A DNA stretch of 10,146 nt, taken from positions 1-10,146 of the forward strand of contig CAAFFL010000063.1 of NCBI GenBank assembly GCA_900762125.1, in the 5' to 3' direction. The stretch comes from an uncultured Prevotella sp. (GTDB lineage Bacteria; Bacteroidota; Bacteroidia; Bacteroidales; Bacteroidaceae). The notes under the pieces were generated by a model. That model was not told the DNA's origin, did not search any database, and saw nothing but the letters and a program-made list of their open reading frames with translations. Within the stretch, counting starts at the first letter, position 1. Every line of letters begins with the position of its first letter. The position numbers and the translations under genes were made by a program. Positions 7,446-10,146 of this stretch are shown here, piece after piece.

Positions 7446-7453
7446 TACCTTTG
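7446..7453 (+). promoter_or_regulatory. Promoter -7 box for the starch synthase-like gene
   Basis: TACCTTTG matches TAnnTTTG exactly, 33 bases before the ATG at 7487. It lies 15 bases after the proposed terminator, leaving little room for other regulation. No strong -33 TTTG is seen at ideal spacing; the TTTTC at 7427-7431 is the nearest candidate. Confidence 0.75.
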
Positions 7454-7486
7454 CACCTAAATTAAATAGCTTAGGATAAATAGACA

Positions 7487-8299
7487 ATGGTCAAGAAGAA
7501 GGTATTGTTCATCAATCAGGAGATCACCCCATACGTCCCCGCTACAGAAATGGCTTCTATGGGACAGCAGCTGCCTCAGAAGATGCAGGACGGCGGCTTC
7601 GAGATCCGCACATTCATGCCCAAGTGGGGTTCCATCAACGAGCGTCGCGGACAGCTCCATGAGGTGATCCGCCTCTCGGGCCTAAACTTGATCATTGACG
7701 ACACCGATCACCCGCTGATCATCAAGGTCGCCAGCATCCCCGTCAGCCGCTTGCAGATCTATTTCATCGACAATGATGACTATTATGGCAAGCGCGCGAT
7801 GATGACCGAGGATGAGAATGGCGAGGAGTATCCTGACAATGGTGAGCGCGCCATCTTCTTTGCCCGTGGCGTGCTGGAGACCGTGAAGAAGCTCGGTTGG
7901 ACACCCGACCTGGTGCAGTGCCAGGGATGGATGGCCAGCGTCATTCCTCTTTATATCAAGACGGCTTACCATGACGATCCTTCCTTCAAGAACTGCAAGG
8001 TTGTGACCTCCATCTTCAACGAGCAGCTGAAGACGAGTCTGGGTGACAACTTCAAGCGCTGCGTGGAGTTCCGCGAAGCCACGCCCAAGCTGTTGAAGCC
8101 GTACAACGGGAAGTTCGACTTCATCGAGCTCGGCAAGATGGCCATCGACTATAGCGACGGCGTCGTGCAGGCTAGCAGCAATGCCAACGACACGCTCATC
8201 AGTTATGCCAAGGACAAGGACATCCCTGTGCTCAGCTATCCGGGTGAGAACTTTGCACCGGCCTATAAAGACTTCTACAACAAGCTTCTCGGTGAGTAA
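7487..8299 (+). CDS. Starch/glycogen synthase-like protein, N-terminal half only (GT5-type)
   Basis: A 270-residue protein resembling only the N-terminal domain of GlgA-type starch synthases. The opening KKKVLFINQEITPYVPATEM aligns with the GlgA start, but the ADP-glucose-binding KxGGL motif is absent (MASMGQQLP at 22-30). The usual CHDWH is CQGWM (145-149), and the HNLAYQG region is IFNEQLKTS (176-184). The second Rossmann domain, which holds most of the donor site and the catalytic Glu, is missing entirely. Proteins of this length are, from memory, widespread in Bacteroidetes, so this is a stable family rather than a recent truncation. Glycogen synthesis is therefore unlikely, and a structural, binding or regulatory role is possible. 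The DUF4270-type lipoprotein gene follows after 56 bases with no terminator, suggesting joint expression. Databases probably call it glycogen synthase, which I consider misleading. Confidence 0.85.
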   Translation: MVKKKVLFINQEITPYVPATEMASMGQQLPQKMQDGGFEIRTFMPKWGSINERRGQLHEVIRLSGLNLIIDDTDHPLIIKVASIPVSRLQIYFIDNDDYYGKRAMMTEDENGEEYPDNGERAIFFARGVLETVKKLGWTPDLVQCQGWMASVIPLYIKTAYHDDPSFKNCKVVTSIFNEQLKTSLGDNFKRCVEFREATPKLLKPYNGKFDFIELGKMAIDYSDGVVQASSNANDTLISYAKDKDIPVLSYPGENFAPAYKDFYNKLLGE

Positions 8300-8323
8300 T
8301 TCTGTTGCATTCTAGGTGAGTAA
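8286..8323 (+). repeat. 14-base direct repeat across the stop codon
   Basis: TTCTCGGTGAGTAA (8286-8299) ends the starch synthase-like gene, and TTCTAGGTGAGTAA (8310-8323) repeats it 24 bases later with one change. The second copy is non-coding. This looks like a remnant of a short tandem duplication of the gene's last codons. Confidence 0.8.
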
Positions 8324-8355
8324 ACGGTTATACATACTTGAATAACGTGAAATCT

Positions 8356-9825
8356 ATGGATTTGAAATATATTGCAGGCGCCATCCTGTCCAGCCTTGCA
8401 CTGATGGCTTGTGACGACACGACGGAGTCCATCGGTAGCACCATTGCCAACCAGACGGACGCAATCGTTGTCGGCACAGGACTGTTTGATGTCGCCTCGC
8501 AGACCATCGTTCCTGACTCGGTGCTCTCGAGAAGCACCACGGGCTATTTGGGAAAGATCCGCGACCCGGAGACGGGAGCGTATGTCACGGGCGACTTCAT
8601 GACGCAGTTCAACAACATTGAGGGCAACAGCTATCTCTTCCCGAAGGAGGACAGCATGGTCGTCGTCAATGCAGCCGGTGACAGCATCCAGGGCGTGCAG
8701 GCGGACTCCTGCGAGATCATCCTCTTCTTCGACAAGCATTACGGTGACCCCACGCAGACGATGAAGGCCACCGTCTACGAGTTGTCGAAGGCGATGAATG
8801 AGGATCGGAACTACTATAGCAACTTCGACCCGATGAAGGAGGGTTATGCCCGCGAGGATGGCATCAAGAAGAGCAAGGTCTACAGCCTTGTCGACTATGT
8901 CGTGCCTCAGAGCACGCGTGACACGTCGACCTATACGCCGCACATCACTTTCCGGCTCAATGACCCCTACAAGGACAAGAACGGACGGACGTACAACAAC
9001 TATGGTACGTACATCATGAAGATGTACTACGAGCATCCGGAGTATTTCAAGAATGCGTCGACCTTCCGCAACCATGTCGTTCCGGGATTCTTCTTTAAGA
9101 ATACGGCCGGACTGGGCAACATGATCTATATCAGCACGGTACGTCTGAACATCTATTTCAAGTATCGTGGCGGTGGAAAGGTAAACACCAATGGCACCGT
9201 GCCGTTGTGGTCTACGGAGGAGGTACTCCAGACAACGACGATCACCAATGACAACAGCACGATCTCACAGCTTGCTGCCGACAATAGTTGTACGTACCTG
9301 AAGACGCCTTCGGGTCTGTTCACGGAGCTCACCCTGCCGGTCGACGAGATTATGGCGGGTCACGAGGCAGACAGCGTCGCCAGCGCCAAGCTCGTGCTCC
9401 CGCGGCTGAACAATGCGACGACGAGTGATTATGCGCTGGCTGTGCCGCAGCATGTGGTGATGATTCCGGAGGACTCGCTCTATTCCTTCTTCGAGAAGGA
9501 GTCGCTCTATAACAACAAGACGTCCTATGCTGCCGCTTGGGGTGCTGCATCGTCAGGCTATTCCAACGACTACACCTTTAACAACATCTCCGGCCTCGTC
9601 TCGGCGATGTATCGCAGCAATCGGAAGTCGGCAAACTGGAACAAGGTCGTCATCGTGCCCGTGCAGCTGACGACGACCACGACGTCCTCGTCCTATTATT
9701 CCTCAGGTTCGACGACGGTGGTGAAGGTGACCAACGACATGTCGCTGTCCAGCACCCGTTTGGTCAAGGGCACATCGTCCAACAGTCCCATCAAGATCAG
9801 TGTCATCTATTCGAAGTTCAAGTAG
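8356..9825 (+). CDS. DUF4270-type lipoprotein
   Basis: A 489-residue predicted lipoprotein counted from the ATG at 8356. The signal peptide is short, with the lipobox LMAC placing the lipidated Cys at residue 19. The mature protein starts CDDTTESIG; acidic residues just after the Cys can favour surface export in Bacteroidetes, so an outer-surface location is possible. The early region with GYLGKIRDPETGAYVTGDF and the end ISVIYSKFK are typical of DUF4270 proteins as I recall them. A Thr/Ser/Tyr-rich patch lies at 439-454. Starts at GTG 8347 or TTG 8338 in the same frame would add 3 or 6 residues and one more Lys before the signal; none has a clear ribosome site, so the start is uncertain. Function is unknown. 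It pairs with the starch synthase-like gene upstream, an arrangement I recall from other Bacteroidetes. Length suggests it is complete. Confidence 0.88.
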   Translation: MDLKYIAGAILSSLALMACDDTTESIGSTIANQTDAIVVGTGLFDVASQTIVPDSVLSRSTTGYLGKIRDPETGAYVTGDFMTQFNNIEGNSYLFPKEDSMVVVNAAGDSIQGVQADSCEIILFFDKHYGDPTQTMKATVYELSKAMNEDRNYYSNFDPMKEGYAREDGIKKSKVYSLVDYVVPQSTRDTSTYTPHITFRLNDPYKDKNGRTYNNYGTYIMKMYYEHPEYFKNASTFRNHVVPGFFFKNTAGLGNMIYISTVRLNIYFKYRGGGKVNTNGTVPLWSTEEVLQTTTITNDNSTISQLAADNSCTYLKTPSGLFTELTLPVDEIMAGHEADSVASAKLVLPRLNNATTSDYALAVPQHVVMIPEDSLYSFFEKESLYNNKTSYAAAWGAASSGYSNDYTFNNISGLVSAMYRSNRKSANWNKVVIVPVQLTTTTTSSSYYSSGSTTVVKVTNDMSLSSTRLVKGTSSNSPIKISVIYSKFK

Positions 9826-9854
9826 CTCTCAGCTTTTGATTCAGTTTTCAGCGT

Positions 9855-9983
9855 ATGGCAGATAACTTTCTCGAGCGTCATCGCCGTGACTACGAGGCAA
9901 AGAAGGAGGCATGGCTCCGGCGCAAGCGCCACCTTCCGAAGCTGAAGCCCGGCCTGCAGAAGCCTGATGACGAGAGTTTATAG
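9855..9983 (+). CDS. Tiny conserved-type protein, MADNFLE family
   Basis: A 42-residue frame starting MADNFLERHRRDYEAKKEAW and ending PDDESL. It is highly charged with a basic middle (WLRRKRHLPKLK), has no membrane segment or signal, and is probably a single helix followed by a basic tail. I recall many Bacteroidales proteins of about 40 residues starting MADN(Y/F)LE, some labelled dehydrogenase without support, so this appears to be a real family member of unknown function. It begins 29 bases after the lipoprotein stop codon, codon use (CGT, CGC, AAG, GAG) resembles the neighbours, and a hairpin follows, all of which support a translated gene. RNA or nucleic-acid binding is conceivable from the charge only. 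Confidence 0.7.
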   Translation: MADNFLERHRRDYEAKKEAWLRRKRHLPKLKPGLQKPDDESL

Positions 9984-9997
9984 GCCTCTCTCCCCAG

Positions 9998-10030
9998 CCC
10001 TCTCCCCCTCCGCTTCGCTAGGGAAGAGGG
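9998..10030 (+). repeat. C/G-rich hairpin downstream of the MADNFLE gene
   Basis: Arms 9998-10007 (CCCTCTCCCC) and 10021-10030 (GGGAAGAGGG) pair over 10 positions with one C-A mismatch around a 13-base loop. No T run follows. It resembles the shorter hairpin after nifJ (4911-4930) in composition and in following a gene end, so both may belong to a family of intergenic elements in this genome. Confidence 0.55.
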
Positions 10031-10052
10031 AGCAGATACAGAGATAAACAAT

Positions 10053-10086
10053 AAGCGCACAACCACCATTCTGGTTGTGCGCTTTT
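10053..10086 (+). terminator. Perfect 13-bp stem terminator
   Basis: AAGCGCACAACCA (10053-10065) and TGGTTGTGCGCTT (10072-10084) pair perfectly around the loop CCATTC, and the stem runs into four T residues (10083-10086). This is a convincing Rho-independent terminator for the transcript ending with the MADNFLE gene. The A residues before the stem are too few to suggest strong activity in the other direction. Confidence 0.85.
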
Positions 10087-10089
10087 ACG

Positions 10090-10146
10090 TTGGTTTTGCA
10101 TCCCTGCGTTGGTTTTGCATCCCTGCGTTGGTTTTGCATCCCTGCG
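10090..10146. repeat. 19-base tandem repeat at the window end
   Basis: Three perfect, adjacent copies of TTGGTTTTGCATCCCTGCG lie at 10090-10108, 10109-10127 and 10128-10146. The last copy ends on the last base, so the array probably continues beyond it. There are no spacers and no frame of useful length across it. It begins 3 bases after the T run of the terminator. The true copy number cannot be known from this window. Confidence 0.95.

Noticed and set aside
7487..8299. Starch synthase-like gene as a pseudogene
   Set aside because: The frame is intact, has its own promoter, ends cleanly, and the 270-residue length appears standard for this Bacteroidetes family. The bases after the stop do not encode the missing second domain.
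8338..8355. Lipoprotein start at TTG 8338
   Set aside because: The in-frame ATG at 8356 already gives a signal peptide with lipobox, and TTG starts are uncommon here. The longer form is not excluded because it adds a Lys before the hydrophobic stretch.
10090..10146. CRISPR array
   Set aside because: The copies are adjacent with no spacers, the unit is only 19 bases and no cas gene is near.

Overview
The window looks like a piece of a Bacteroidales genome, most likely Prevotella or a close relative from a gut or rumen community. The signs are three exact matches to the Bacteroidetes -7 promoter box TAnnTTTG (15-22, 5104-5111, 7446-7453), A/T-rich start regions without Shine-Dalgarno sequences, a DUF4270-type lipoprotein, a half-length starch synthase-like protein and a tiny protein beginning MADNFLE. 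Genus is inferred from gene content as remembered, not from a search. All genes are on the plus strand and are closely packed.

Layout. 60-1247 encodes an AAA+ ATPase of the AAA_14/DUF4143 type with an altered Walker B motif. 1298-4903 is a complete pyruvate:ferredoxin (flavodoxin) oxidoreductase. The 246-base gap to 5149 holds a small GC-rich hairpin, a long stem-loop with a T run (probable terminator) and then a clear promoter. 5150-7338 is a three-gene operon: a biotin-dependent carboxyltransferase subunit (mmdA-like), a 49-residue protein similar to the epsilon/delta accessory subunits of methylmalonyl-CoA decarboxylase, and a biotin carrier protein. A stem-loop and a new promoter separate it from 7487-8299 (starch synthase-like N-terminal half) and 8356-9825 (DUF4270-type lipoprotein), which probably form one transcript. 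A 42-residue protein follows (9855-9983), then two hairpins and a 19-base tandem repeat that runs exactly to the last base.

How the genes fit together. The oxidoreductase makes acetyl-CoA and reduced ferredoxin from pyruvate. The carboxyltransferase and biotin carrier act on methylmalonyl-CoA/propionyl-CoA, the succinate-to-propionate branch of the same fermentation. No membrane beta subunit (mmdB/oadB) or biotin carboxylase lies beside them, so the complex needs a partner from elsewhere. The starch synthase-like/DUF4270 pair has no known function.

I see no defence island, prophage, integrase, CRISPR array or RNA gene. The points most worth a second look are the changed catalytic residues in the ATPase, the half-glycosyltransferase paired with a lipoprotein, the heptamer repeat that forms the translation start of the small subunit, the absent decarboxylase partner, and the 19-base tandem repeat at the end.
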